Assembly (NCBI RefSeq): GCF_029227915.1
Contig: NC_079881.1
Span: 17,583,501-17,647,500 of the forward strand
Length of the DNA stretch: 64,000 bases
Direction of reading: 5' to 3'
Origin: Hydractinia symbiolongicarpus
Taxonomy: Eukaryota; Cnidaria; Hydrozoa; Anthoathecata; Hydractiniidae
Both the position numbers and the translations under genes were made by a program. Each line of letters begins with the position of its first letter. Position 1 is the stretch's first letter. Positions 49,273-60,640 of this stretch are shown in pieces. The notes under the pieces were generated by a model, which had not been told where the DNA came from, did not search any database, and saw only the letters and a list, made by a program, of their open reading frames with translations.

Positions 49273-52200
49273 TGTTATTATTATTATTATTATTATTATT
49301 AAACATATATTTGGCATCCATAATTTACAAATGGTTCTTCTGCCTACAAAAAAATAAAAACTATAAAAATCTATAAAATCTATAAGATCAGTAAAAAAAT
49401 ATATTGAATCTAAGTGCATAATGAAATAAATGGGCTCACAGAGTACGAAATGGTGCCGGTAGAGTAAATAGACACATTGAACAAGAAAAAAAAAAAAAAA
49501 AGAAGAGACTAATTAAAAATAAATAAATGATGGCACCGATGTAAGGACACACAAAAAAGGTAGAACTATAATGAAAAGATGGGGGGAAATAGGTAGCCTA
49601 CATGCATAGAGTTATTCACATTATTTGGATAAAAGTTTGCACAAAGCACTATCGTGTAAAAATAATTTGACTTTTTTGATAAATTCTTTATGGTTGACAA
49701 CGGAACGAATATTGCCAGGAAGATCATTAAACAACGCTGATGAGCAATCCATAAACGTTTTTCGGAATGTGTCGCTTTGTAGTTTATTTTTGTTTTCTGC
49801 ATCAGATCGCAGGCTTCGACCATTTTTGTACCATTTCAGTGTAAGGTATTCAGGTGAGCATTCGTCATACAACACCTTGTGTGCCAGTTTTAGTATCGAT
49901 AAATTTACACGCTCTTGCACTGGCAGCCATTTCAGTATTACTAACACATCGTTAGTGGAAGCATATCTCTGAAGAACAAAGCTGGCAGCGACATTTAGAA
50001 CTCTTTGTAACCTTTTCATTTGATATTGTGGAATATTATTATAGACAAGATTTCCGTAGTCTATCTTTGATAATATCAGTGCTTCAGCGAGATTCTTTCT
50101 CACGTGAAAAGGTGCCAAACGTTTCAATCGCTTTAATGTCGAAATCGTAGCGTATGATGATCTAATGATGTTATTCACATGTGTAGACCACGTCATATGT
50201 TCATCGAATGTTATGCCCAGTATTTTGAGAGAGGATACCCGCTCAATCTCAGCACCATTACTATGGAATTTGAATAAGTTACTGAAGTTTAAATTGTTTA
50301 TACAGCTTAACTGGCTTGTCGAGTACATAATTGATTTTGTCTTTATGGAATTAAACATCAGATTGTTTATCTTTGACCATGTTGTTATTTGGTTAATGTC
50401 ACTTTGAAGCTTTGCTGTTGCGATATCCATTTCTTTTAGTTTGAAGTGTATGTAAAGATTTGTGTCATCTGCGTACTGGATAGAATTACACGACGAATTC
50501 AACGATAGGTCAGAGACATAGATGTTGAACAAGATCAGACCAAGAATAGATGCCTGGGGAACACCGTATTTGATCAGCAAGGTGTCCGATTTTTTGTCAT
50601 CAATTTGCACAAACTGCTGGCGATTTGACAAATAGTTAGAGATCAAATTGATGAATGCAGGAGACATTTGGAGTTTCTTCAACTTATTAATCAGAACGTC
50701 ATATTTCACAGTATCAAATGCTTTGGAGTAATCTGCTGACACTGATAAAGTTACTTCACCTCTTTGCATAGCCTTCAAAATGTCGTCCTTTAATTTTAAG
50801 AGTATCGTGATGCACGAGTGACCTTTGCGAAAACCAGATTGAGTTGAAGCGTAAATGTTATATCTATCAATGAAGTCACAAAGCTGTGATAAAATGACTT
50901 TCTCATATACTTTCGACAGTACAGGAAGTATTGATATTGGACGAAAATCTTCTAGTTGTGAAGCACCTGGAACTTTAGGTACCGGACAGATACGTGATTT
51001 CTTCCAGCATGTTGGAAATACGTTTGCATCGATGCAGTTATTCAAAATCTTTGTTAGGACTGGCGACAATTGGGCTGCGACTGGTTTTATGAATTTCGCT
51101 GGTATGTTATCACCACCAGTAGAGCAATCACTTCTCAATGAATTCAAATGTTTGAGAACATCCTCTTGGGTAGCGTGACGAAGGTCAAATAAATCCATTG
51201 CCGGTACAGCCTCATCATTCATGGTGGGAGAAATGTTTAACTCATTTGTATTGCTTAACTTTATTGCAATGGAATTGAAATAATCATTGATGGTATCGGG
51301 ATTCTGCCTGATTTGTTTGAACTGTGGTTTAATAATAGTTCTTATGGTTTTCCATACTTCCTTTGAACGGTTACTTGATAAAGCCTTTTGATAGAAGGTT
51401 CTTCTAGAGTGTTTGATAGCCTTCTTCAATTTATTTCTCGTTTCAACATACTCATGTTTAGCCTCTCTGTCATCACAAGATTTTAATTCACTACGAAGTT
51501 CATCAAGTTTCAGTTTCGACGATACAATGGATGGGTCCTTCATCCAGGGAGCTGGTGGTCGTGTAAATTTACACCTTTTCAAAGGAGCATGGCTATTAAT
51601 GCAGGACAGTATGAGTTCATTCATAACATACAGTTGATCTTCCGGATCATCAAAAGTATCTATCAAGGAAAAAGGAATCTTCTCGATATCACTAATATAT
51701 TCATCGATGTTCAACTGCTTCTCGTCACGTATAAATTTGTATCGTTTTTCGAATTTATCCTTTTTGATATTCATAACGATATGCGGGGCATCATGGTCAG
51801 AAATTTCATCGCACAATAAAACGTTCTCACTAACTACCTTTTCCGGTATATTACTAATAACATGATCAATAAGGGATGTCGATTTTCGGGTTGGTTTTGT
51901 AATATGTTGTTTTAGGTCATAAGTCATAAGTGTATCTTGATATAATTCGATTGTGGATTTATCACCTTGTAATAAGTCGATATTGAAGTCACCTGTAATT
52001 ATGATAATACCGTCCCATTTTGCGGTGATGTGACGCAAAAGAATATCAAATCGTTCTAGCCAATCTTTTTTTTCTCTTTCTATAGAAGATGGCTGATAAA
52101 ATGTTCCAACTAGATATGAGTAATTTTTATTTCTACCTTTCACTTCGATCCAGACATGTTCGATAGAATTGTCGAGTTTGGTTATGTCGTCTCTAGTTTT

Positions 52201-52941
52201 GTAAATAAGTTCGTCCTTGATGTACATTCCAACACCACCTCCTCGTTTATCAGTTCTGTTTTTATATTCAAATTGGTATCCTGGAATGTTTACATAATCA
52301 ATCAATACCTGATTATTTTTTAACCATGTCTCGGACAACGTGATTATGTCAAATTTATGACATTCGAGCATGTATGAGAACTCGTCAAATGTGCTCGGTA
52401 AGGATTGCGTATTTAGATGGCAAATTTTCGTATGTTTTGGATTGCTTGGTATGGTTATTAATTCCTCGTATTCACCACCATCACTCAGAATAGATGAGTA
52501 CAATGCGCAAACATCACGTACATTCGAAAAGGGAAGCACAGTAAAATGGCAATCTGAACAGGTCCAATATTTCGGAATTCTACCATTGAGTACTAAATTT
52601 GATTGGTTCAAACAAGCAGCGTGAGTGGTTTCCCAGCATGTATCACAAATGAATCGTCTTTGATTGCATTTAACATATTTCTCACAGATTGAACAAGATG
52701 GAACTTTCAATCCGTGTTGGAGTGCGGGACCAGGATTGCTTTCAACATCGCCACTCATTACAAGTTGTTGCGTGGCACAATGGTTAGCATAATACAATAC
52801 ACGAGATTTACATCTTTTCACTTTTCCGCCATTAGGGGTTTGCGATATAGTATGCTGTTGATCAGTGATAGCAAAATCTGACCCATCGCGATAATTAAAT
52901 ATCAATAGAACTAAAATAATCTGAAAACACTTGAACTCCAT
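49273..52941 (-). mobile_element. Full-length-looking LINE (CR1/L2-like), coding part and 3' end
   Basis: The minus-strand element comprises the 1106-codon frame at 52941-49621 and a roughly 320-bp 3' UTR. It ends in a (TAA)n run of about 9 units (plus strand 49273-49302). The 5' UTR upstream of 52941 could not be delimited and no target-site duplication was identified. The intact frame suggests recent insertion. It lies between paralogues C and D. Confidence 0.8.
49621..52941 (-). CDS. LINE polyprotein: leader-2A, PHD-like finger, AP-endonuclease, reverse transcriptase
   Basis: This intact 1106-residue frame encodes the enzymes for target-primed reverse transcription. Residues 2-18 are strongly hydrophobic and signal-peptide-like. 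GDVESNPGP (64-72) is a canonical 2A ribosome-skipping motif that would release the leader from the rest between G71 and P72. Cys83/86/99/102, His107, Cys110/128/131 form a C4HC3 PHD-type finger. The APE-type endonuclease spans about 170-390, with HLNTQSL (Asn177), SETW (Glu204), GDFN (Asp318), IDH (359-360) and SDH (381-383). The reverse transcriptase spans about 640-900, with FRPIS, GFRKGHS, ADYSKAFD and YADD (823-826). GVPQAS has Ala where Gly is usual. There is no RNase H domain. CR1/L2-type clade placement is inferred from the architecture. Confidence 0.93.
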   Translation of the reverse strand: MEFKCFQIILVLLIFNYRDGSDFAITDQQHTISQTPNGGKVKRCKSRVLYYANHCATQQLVMSGDVESNPGPALQHGLKVPSCSICEKYVKCNQRRFICDTCWETTHAACLNQSNLVLNGRIPKYWTCSDCHFTVLPFSNVRDVCALYSSILSDGGEYEELITIPSNPKHTKICHLNTQSLPSTFDEFSYMLECHKFDIITLSETWLKNNQVLIDYVNIPGYQFEYKNRTDKRGGGVGMYIKDELIYKTRDDITKLDNSIEHVWIEVKGRNKNYSYLVGTFYQPSSIEREKKDWLERFDILLRHITAKWDGIIIITGDFNIDLLQGDKSTIELYQDTLMTYDLKQHITKPTRKSTSLIDHVISNIPEKVVSENVLLCDEISDHDAPHIVMNIKKDKFEKRYKFIRDEKQLNIDEYISDIEKIPFSLIDTFDDPEDQLYVMNELILSCINSHAPLKRCKFTRPPAPWMKDPSIVSSKLKLDELRSELKSCDDREAKHEYVETRNKLKKAIKHSRRTFYQKALSSNRSKEVWKTIRTIIKPQFKQIRQNPDTINDYFNSIAIKLSNTNELNISPTMNDEAVPAMDLFDLRHATQEDVLKHLNSLRSDCSTGGDNIPAKFIKPVAAQLSPVLTKILNNCIDANVFPTCWKKSRICPVPKVPGASQLEDFRPISILPVLSKVYEKVILSQLCDFIDRYNIYASTQSGFRKGHSCITILLKLKDDILKAMQRGEVTLSVSADYSKAFDTVKYDVLINKLKKLQMSPAFINLISNYLSNRQQFVQIDDKKSDTLLIKYGVPQASILGLILFNIYVSDLSLNSSCNSIQYADDTNLYIHFKLKEMDIATAKLQSDINQITTWSKINNLMFNSIKTKSIMYSTSQLSCINNLNFSNLFKFHSNGAEIERVSSLKILGITFDEHMTWSTHVNNIIRSSYATISTLKRLKRLAPFHVRKNLAEALILSKIDYGNLVYNNIPQYQMKRLQRVLNVAASFVLQRYASTNDVLVILKWLPVQERVNLSILKLAHKVLYDECSPEYLTLKWYKNGRSLRSDAENKNKLQSDTFRKTFMDCSSALFNDLPGNIRSVVNHKEFIKKVKLFLHDSALCKLLSK

Positions 52942-53169
52942 CGTAGATGATTTGTTGCGTGAAGAAAATTATGACAAACTTTTTCGTTTACGTTATTTTA
53001 CTTTCCATGAGTCAAAAACTGTAATTCTGTAGACAACCAACGATCATAAACCCACTGAATAATAATATCAAATACCAACTAAATCAATATTAATAGCTGC
53101 AAGTTCGTGAGTGATTAAATAAGTAATATCGTATCAAAGAACACAAGTAAATCCAGCTCTTGTAAAAAA

Positions 53170-53236
53170 ACACGTCCGACCTCAAACACGTCCGACCTCA
53201 AAACCAAAATCATTTTCCGACCTCAAAACCAAAATC
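53170..53236. repeat. Short tandem CCGACCTCAAAACCAAAATC repeats
   Basis: Two imperfect copies of about 25-27 bp, preceded by two copies of CACGTCCGACCTCAAA. They lie immediately before dispersed repeat 1b. Confidence 0.8.
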
Positions 53237-53248
53237 AGTTATCTTGGG

Positions 53249-53389
53249 CGGTTGTCTAGTTGAGCGGCTGTTGTGCTTGCATGCCTTCCGTAGCTCAAAT
53301 GGACGCTTTAAATGCAACAGCACCCTCTTCGCAGGACCATTATTGATAACAATTCTATTAGGAACTAAAGAGGCTATCCTGGGTAAATG
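53249..53389. repeat. Dispersed repeat family 1, copy b
   Basis: About 140 bp matching 9389-9527 in the same orientation. It contains the A-box-like TAGCTCAAATGGA. Both copies end in GCTATCCTGGGTAA. Confidence 0.6.
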
Positions 53390-53794
53390 TTGTTATTAAT
53401 AAAAACAATGCTGATAGTCACGTGATCTTATGGCGAGATTTAAAAGTTTCAAAATGACAGCATGATGTAAACAATTAACAAGGTAGGGAAGCACGAATAA
53501 AATCGTCATAAAGTTTGATTTAGCTAAGAGTATTGCATTATCAATGTAATCTAGAGACAAAGATGTACTGTAGCTTTGCATATGGGATGTATTTATGATA
53601 AACAAACTTTAAGTATCCAGCTAGTTACTAATTATATACGTAATTGCAAGCCAAGTTAACTAAGCTTTCTTCGAGGATATCAAATTCAGTTTCTTTCAAA
53701 CGAAAGCTTCTACGCGAACAAATGTCAGAGCAAATCCCTAAAATTCAAATTTATAGCAAACCCCGAATTACAATCAACCAATCAGCACAAAGTT

Positions 53795-53994
53795 GGCGTG
53801 GTCACATCGTACCCTTTTAAATAATTTAAGAAGTAATTATATTTGTTCGGTGGTTGTGGCCATAGCGCTCAAAACAAAGGATTTTTTGATATTGACCACG
53901 TGAGCAGAGAACAATAGAATTAACCAATCAAAAAGCGCGGTCAGTATTCTGACTGCAGAAAAAGCGTTTGAAATCCAGCGTAATTTTCCTAGTT
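53795..53994. repeat. Dispersed repeat family 2, copy b
   Basis: About 200 bp matching 18448-18657 with indels, including the conserved AACCAATCAAAAAGCGCGG and CAGCGTAATTTTCC. Confidence 0.65.
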
Positions 53995-53999
53995 AATAA

Positions 54000-56670
54000 C
54001 GTATTTAAGTAACGTATTTTAACATTATCCATTGTAAGGGTACAATTAAAAGTGCCAAAGTGACTTCCCACTGGTGTTCCAATACGTTCCAATACGTCTG
54101 TGCTCTCTTCCATACGCGTGGTCAAATGTTGTTGTAGGGATTTGTTTTTCAATATGGTAGCACTTCATATTCGTCTTAAGTGGACACAGACATTTTTAAA
54201 AAGTACTGGTCAGCAAAAAAAGCTTTCAGAAGATCCAGACTATTTGTTAAATCACTAGAACGAGGTGACAATATTTTTGTTAAAGCTATAATAAAAAAAT
54301 CTTATGGTTATGAAAAAAGACTAGCTACAACTTTATTTAACAAAGGTTTTCCTAAAAAGGTTTATTCTCTATGTCCTGTTGGTGTATGTGATCTGTGCCA
54401 CCATGTTGTAGCGTTGTTACCGCATATAAACACTAGATTGACACCACTGAGCAGCTTCAAAAATGGCACCGCAGAACTGGGGGAAGAGGGTCAATCCCAT
54501 TAGTCCTAATGAACTAAATTAAGCTGTAATCTGATCCTAAAATAACAGTAAATTAAATATTAACCTTCCGTCAACAGGGAAATGTTGAAAGGACCACGTG
54601 ACTTACGTGTTACTTACTTTTGTACATAACCTTATTGTTGAGAAAGAATCGGCAAAAAATTTAGTTACTTTGACATAATTTAGTTAGTTTTCCGCCAGCT
54701 AAATTTTCGAATTTAGTCACATTTCGCTGACTAGTCTCCAAATCGAAATTTACCACTAAAAGTTGAATTGTCAATGTTATTTTCTTTTAATAAAAACAAC
54801 AACTAAATAGGAAATGAAAACTATCACTCAATTTCAGTGAATATTTTTTTTTATTTAAACATTTTTTCTGTTTCAGTCTTAAACTTCTTCTTCGTTTACA
54901 AGTTAAGCTTGTTCTAATGTTGTTTTTTGGCAAAATTTCATTGATTTTATTCACATTTTGTAAGAAGTAGAAAGAGGATGAGCGTAGAGACAAGTCTGTT
55001 TTTCGTGTTCTCTGTGTTAACGTTTAATCGTTTCATAGATATAATACCGAAAAATATTGCAAAATCAGAAATGCCTAAAAAGAAAAAAAGAAAAAAATCG
55101 ACAAAAAATGGTGATTTATAAAAAGGTATATTCGGATAAAAAATAATTGGCAGAATTTATTGAGCAGCATATACTATTAGTCACTTAGCAAAAATCTGGT
55201 CACTTTTTCCCACTTTTTTTTTAAGAAAACAACGCGATTTAATTCTTGTTAAACGAAGTTGTCATCATTAACTTTAGTCTGAATCTCCTCGTATTTTATA
55301 CAGTCCTTGAACTAATCGTGGATAAAACATTATGAAAGTATAACCCAAAGTATGAGTTGGCGTTCCGTCAGTTTTTATCATTAGTTTTTCATCAGTTGTA
55401 ACATGCCCTAATGAACAGAGGACCAAAGATATATAAATATATAAGCTGATAGAAGACACTACATTGAAAGAGGAGACCTGACAACAGCCATGAATGACAG
55501 AACATATTAAAGAGATTGTGTCATGGAATATCGGCCGCGGTCGATATTACAGCGTTATTAGCGACGCTACAAACAACATAGTGAGCCACTGTGATTAGCT
55601 GTTGTCTTTGCTTTTATGTCGCTTTTAATAAGTTTCAAAATTTGGTATAGGGCTTATTTGGGCATTGTGAGCATGTGGGAGGGGGGTTGCTTAATACCCG
55701 CTTGTTCGCACGTACTCCGCTTATGGTTTTCAACTTATGGCTTTTAATTCAAAGTCCGTTTTTACATGTTGGAAACAAAGTTATGCGGTTTGGCAAACTC
55801 AATCCCTTTTACTATTTTCTACAGTAATTTCTTATCTACGCAATTTTTTGCATTGTATGATGCTTGCAACAGCTCTGTTTTTGTCTCCCAGAAAAAATGA
55901 ACCAAAGTAAAAAATATTCTGAATTTTTTTTTTATTGTTGTATTTATTTTAATCACCCAAACAGGTATATCTGAAGTATAATGTATTTACAGAAAAAATT
56001 AACAAAAAAAAAAACGTGTCGGTGAATGATAAGTTCATAGATTGTGTTAATTTTTGGACTTCTTATTATTGACTTTTTATTATTACGAAGGTTTTATAAA
56101 ATTCTGTTCTTTCTTAGCGTTATAACCTCCAGATATAATGAATTATAGTTTCTTACAACTTCAATCAGATTTAAAATCGAGTTGTAAATTGTTAGAATGC
56201 TAACAAAAGGAGATTCCAGTGGAATAACTGATTCTAAGAGTTTTGTTATCTATGGTATTATCTTTAGGATCTGATAGCGATTTATTATGTGATAATCGCA
56301 TATTATTATTTTTCTACAAATATTGAATTCTGAAGGACTGAAATTTTCGCCAAATTTTCGCCAAATATTTGAACCATTTTCCAAAAAATTAAAATTTTTC
56401 TTGCTTTCTAATTTTCAAACATTTATTTTCTGGAGATAGTAATTGGTTTTTTCTTCACAATTATCTAGTTTCTATGTAGGACTTTATAATAATTCTTTCC
56501 TTTTTTTTAGGAGTCTTCGTTTGATGGAAGCGTTTTAATGAATTTCCATATTATACAAAAATTTTACATTGTGTTCCAAAACTAAAGAGAATTTGGAATA
56601 ATTTCAAATAATCAAAAAGGTCATGAAAAAGTTCATTACAGCGTTTTTTTAAGCATACGTTTTATTGGAG
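54000..56670. other. Intergenic, no gene recognised
   Basis: AT-rich. A 107-codon plus-strand frame (54180-54503) begins with a Lys/Arg-rich stretch but has no family resemblance, promoter or splice support. Nothing else was recognised before gene D. Confidence 0.35.
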
Positions 56671-56673
56671 ATG

Positions 56674-58037
56674 TTAACAAAAATTTGGTTTTCTGAACCA
56701 TTTGCTTCCTAAACTATAACTGTAATACAATCCAACAGTATATTCGATTCTCTTAGAGAATTTTGCGTTTGCACTTCCGACGTATTCGTAAACATAACTG
56801 AGTGGTCGTCTTCTCTTTGTCCATCGATTTTTTGCCATTTTCCACTTTTTTTGAACAGTACTTTCTCCCAGATGACGTCGACCAATCAAAAATTTCCATG
56901 TCTCTTCATAAAAATATTTACGTTTGTGACTGGAGATCAAAGTAAATTGTGTTAGATCAGGTCCAAACTCTGGAAAGCTAGTCAAGATAGTTTTGTGGCA
57001 AACATTTGGATAACTTCCGGAATACTACAAAATGAAAAATAATTGATCATATAAGTTAACCAACAACATGATATAGACCGCGAAACACTAATGCGAAACT
57101 CGATTCCGTTTTGTCGTCTTTAAATAATCTTCTATCAGATTTTTATTATTACAATTGGTTATATTATTTCTGCTAAATGAAAGAATATCTCAGATTTCAT
57201 GCTTGGAAAAATATTAGTCAAGTTAGAGTTGACCAGCATTTTTGCAACATGGATTAATAGAGAAACTACGAATGTTTGTTAGAGATTATTAGAGTTTGAA
57301 CAGGCGGGATATGAATCAACCTTCCACTTAGTTTGATACACCACTGGTTCTGAATGGGCAATTTTATGATTATTATATATCGCAGAATAGTATCGCAGAA
57401 TATTCTCACAGAATAGTAAGTGGCCGTTAATAAGCAAGACATTCTCTAAACCAACATTAGTGTCGAAACCTTAAAAAAATAGACATGGTGATGTTACTTG
57501 GGATGGGAATAAATATATTCTTATTTAGCTAGCTCGCTTTGTTAACAATGTGCTTCCGCTAGTAAAAATCTCAAAATTATTAAACAGTGAACTCACCTTA
57601 ATAAATTTACCATTTTTGAGAGGATGGACAACTTCAAAATGTCTTTTACCTCCTATCCATTCTGTTTTTGAAAGGTGTTTTGTAGCATAATTTTGCATTA
57701 TATGTCCCTGCGTTGGAGTGGTATGACCTCCCCCAGGGTTGTATGTTGAGATTTTTCCATGATACCGGAATCGAAAATTTTTAAGCAATCCAGTTAGTTT
57801 TGTATAGGGCGTACAAATCTTGTTTTTAGGAACAGTGCATCTATTGTTGAAAAAACAACTACATCGAGTGTTCACCGGGCACGAAACGATATCTTGTTTG
57901 CTACCATACTCACAATCATGAAAACCGGTTAAATCCGAAGTACAAAATCGTCCGGATGGACCATGATAGCATGAAAAACATGTTGCACCACAGAGAACCA
58001 TTAGCAACACGCCAGTCAAAATGAAAAACCTTATCAT
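56674..58037 (-). CDS. Secreted cysteine-rich protein, gene D (two exons)
   Basis: Exon 1 is 58037-57597 (147 codons, donor GTGAGT) and exon 2 is 57024-56674 (116 codons plus stop, acceptor TTTTGTAG). The 572-bp intron is in phase 0, and the protein has 263 residues. It has a signal peptide, the eight-Cys module (one residue shorter between Cys42 and the next Cys than in A-C) with CPVNTRCSC, GHIMQNYATK and EWIGGKRHFE, and a terminal Cys. It is closest to gene B in coding sequence and flanks. 13-bp minisatellite array 3 begins about 410 bp upstream of its start. Function unknown. Confidence 0.85.
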
Positions 58038-58128
58038 TTCGAAATATTTCGTAATATCTTTTCGTATGTAACTCCTTTTACTTCAAGTCAAATATGAATT
58101 CTCCGAGAACAATTCCGTCTTTTTATAC

Positions 58129-58203
58129 CATTTTCTTGCAATTATGTTGGACGCTTTTACGAATTAGAAACATTGTAACTAGTCGTTTGCACTGAATTAA
58201 TCA
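58129..58203 (-). promoter_or_regulatory. Promoter module of gene D
   Basis: Minus strand: TGATTAATT (58203-58195), then CGTAAAAGCGTCC and AACATAATTG, then TATAAAAAG (58137-58129), about 92-100 bp before the ATG. Confidence 0.65.
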
Positions 58204-58448
58204 GTTAAAAATTACACAGTAATTTTAACCATTTAAAGTCTCACATGCTCGAGTTCATGGAGTTGCATTCATAAGAACCACAATGTTTATTTTAATACTT
58301 TTTGGTGCAATAAAAACCGTTTTACGTCAACTCCATGAAAAAACTTCCTGTAAGCTCGTGACATTTCGTGAGACGTTACATGTTCCAATAAACTTTTTAC
58401 ACAAACATTTTCTGCAACAAGCTCTTCAACGAGACATTAAAAGGTTAT

Positions 58449-59284
58449 CCCGTGCATATATCCTGTGCATATATTCTGTACATATATCCCATGCATATAT
58501 CATGTGCATATATTTTGTGCATCTTTTCTGTGCATATATCCTGTGTATATATTCTGTGCATATATCATGTGAATATACTATGTGCATATATCATGTATAT
58601 ATAACATGTGCATATATCATTTGAATATATCCTGTGCATTTATCCTGTGTATATATGCTGTGCACATAGCCTGTGCATATATCATGTATATATAACATGT
58701 GCATATATCATGTGAATATACTATGTGCATATATCATGTATATATAACATGTGCATATATCATGTGAATATACTATGTGCATATATCCTGTGTATATATC
58801 CTGTGCATTTATCCTGTGTATATATGCTGTGCATATAGCCTGTGCATATATCATGTATATATACCATGTGCATATATCATGTGCATATATCATGTGAATA
58901 TATCCTGTGCATATGTCCTGTGCATATATCCTGTGTATATATGCTGTGCATATATCCTGTGTATATATGCCGTGCATATAACCTGTGCATATATCATGTG
59001 CATATATCATGTGAATATATCTTGTGTATATATCCTGTGTATATATCCTGTGCATGTATCTTGTGTATATATCCTGTGTATATATCCTGTGCATATATCC
59101 TGTGTATATATGCTGTGCATATAGCCTGTGCATATATCATGTATATATAACATCTGCATATATCATGTGCATATATCATGTGAATATACTATGTGCATAT
59201 ATCCTGTGCATATATCCTGTGCATAAATCCTGTGCATATATCCTGTGCATATATCCTGTGCATATATCTGTTCATATATCATGT
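58449..59284. repeat. 13-bp minisatellite array 3
   Basis: More than 60 copies of the same 13-bp unit as arrays 1 and 2, with higher-order repetition: blocks containing GTATATATAACATGTGCATA recur. Open frames on both strands (YILCIYPVHISC-type cycles) are artefacts of the stop-free 13-bp unit. Confidence 0.95.
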
Positions 59285-59289
59285 GGCTA

Positions 59290-60025
59290 AAGTTAATAAA
59301 CAGTAAGTGGTCAAACATAGCAACTTAACCACTGCATTTTGTGTTTCTTGTAACAAAACTTGTTACGTGGCACAAATAAAGCGTGTGTTGTTTAATGATA
59401 TATTTTTTATGCTTTTTTGTCCCTTATATGAAGTAATTGCGTTGAAGCATTTTAGTTGATAGACCAAAATAATATCGGTCCCGCTCAGCGGAAGTCAATT
59501 TATATCATCTTTTGCTTATATGTGTATGTAAACTATTTTTTTAATGTTAAAAACATTCGAAAAAATAGGTCATTAGATTACAAAAGTTAAAGTTTTAGAT
59601 ATAGCTTTAGACGTAGATTTTGCTGAATAGATGTAAATAATGACGCCATTATTATTTTTTCGGGGTTTCCCCGCATTCTTCTTTTTTTGTTGTACAATTT
59701 TTCTAGAGAGTATAGTTGAGAAAGATAACGAGTAGAGTACACGAGGTACTTGATTTTGATATTTTATGAATCTTTAAATGGCGCTCGATTGATGGACTTT
59801 TGATATTATTTTTGGATATTTACTTGAATTGGTGGACTTGTGATGTTGTGTGGATATTATTTGCTCGAATTGGTGGATTTATGTTATGAACTTTAACTTA
59901 GCTTAGACAGTGTTTGTTATTCTGAAATCGTCTTATTGTGTACTGCACGTCAAATTTCAAAAACTTTCATTTTTCATGCTTCCAGTTTCATTGGTTTCAT
60001 TTTTTGCATTACATTAAATTTCATT
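59290..60025 (+). other. Probable 5' LTR/leader of the BEL/Pao element, boundaries not found
   Basis: The gag start at 60026 requires an LTR and primer-binding site upstream, so some of this stretch is likely LTR. I could not mark LTR ends because the 3' LTR is outside the window and no clear primer-binding site was seen. Otherwise non-coding. Confidence 0.35.
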
Positions 60026-60640
60026 ATGTCTACTGCGACTACGAGGAAGAGTGCAAGGCGAAAGGGGTTGCGGTCTATTGCGAGCACTTTGCGCGAGCGA
60101 ATTGATGTCATAGTTAAGGACTTTTCGGAGGAGAAACGAGCAGAAATTATTTCTTTACAGACCACTTTAATTGACACTGTTAAACAGTTAAAGGAGTTAG
60201 ATGAAGAGCTATACGGTGTTTTATCGGCTGAAGAGATCGAAACCGACGTTATGGAGGCTACAGAATTTTATCTATTAGTGAACATGAGTCTCGCGACTAT
60301 TACTACCGCTACCGGACCACATGTTTCAGCCACAGAATCGACACGGTCTGTTGAAAAGAAATCGATGAGACTACCCAAAATAGAACTGAGAAAATTTAAT
60401 GGGAACCCTTTGAATTGGCCCTCGTTTTGGGACCAGTTTAATTCAGCCATTAATGACAATGACAGTTTGAATGCAATTGATAAATTTAATTATTTGAAGA
60501 GATACGTCGAAGGAACCGCTTTATCAACTATTTCTGGGTTAGAATTGACGAACAGTAACTACGAAAATGCTATAGAGTTGCTTAGAAACCGTTTTGGCAA
60601 CGAACAGGTGCTCATTAACGCGCACATGGAGGCCTGTTGA
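60026..60640 (+). pseudogene. gag: BEL/Pao gag N-terminal part, broken by a frame change
   Basis: ATG at 60026 (MSTATTRKSARRKGL) opens a frame with a charged coiled-coil-like start. A DUF1759-type gag domain follows (LPKIELRKFNGNPLNWPSFW, then FNYLKRYVEGTA and IELLRNRFGN). It stops at TGA 60638-60640 in mid-domain. The domain continues in the -1 frame from about 60637. No slippery heptamer is seen, and BEL/Pao elements normally encode one gag-pol frame. A single-base deletion (or sequencing error) is therefore more likely than programmed frameshifting. Confidence 0.8.

Noticed and set aside
54180-54503. 107-codon frame rich in Lys/Arg/Phe
   Set aside because: No recognised motif, promoter or splice support; possibly an old mobile-element remnant but unprovable.
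59936-60025. Upstream ATG of the BEL/Pao gag frame
   Set aside because: The extra 30 residues are hydrophobic and unlike a gag start; the ATG at 60026 begins the charged N-terminus expected of the family.
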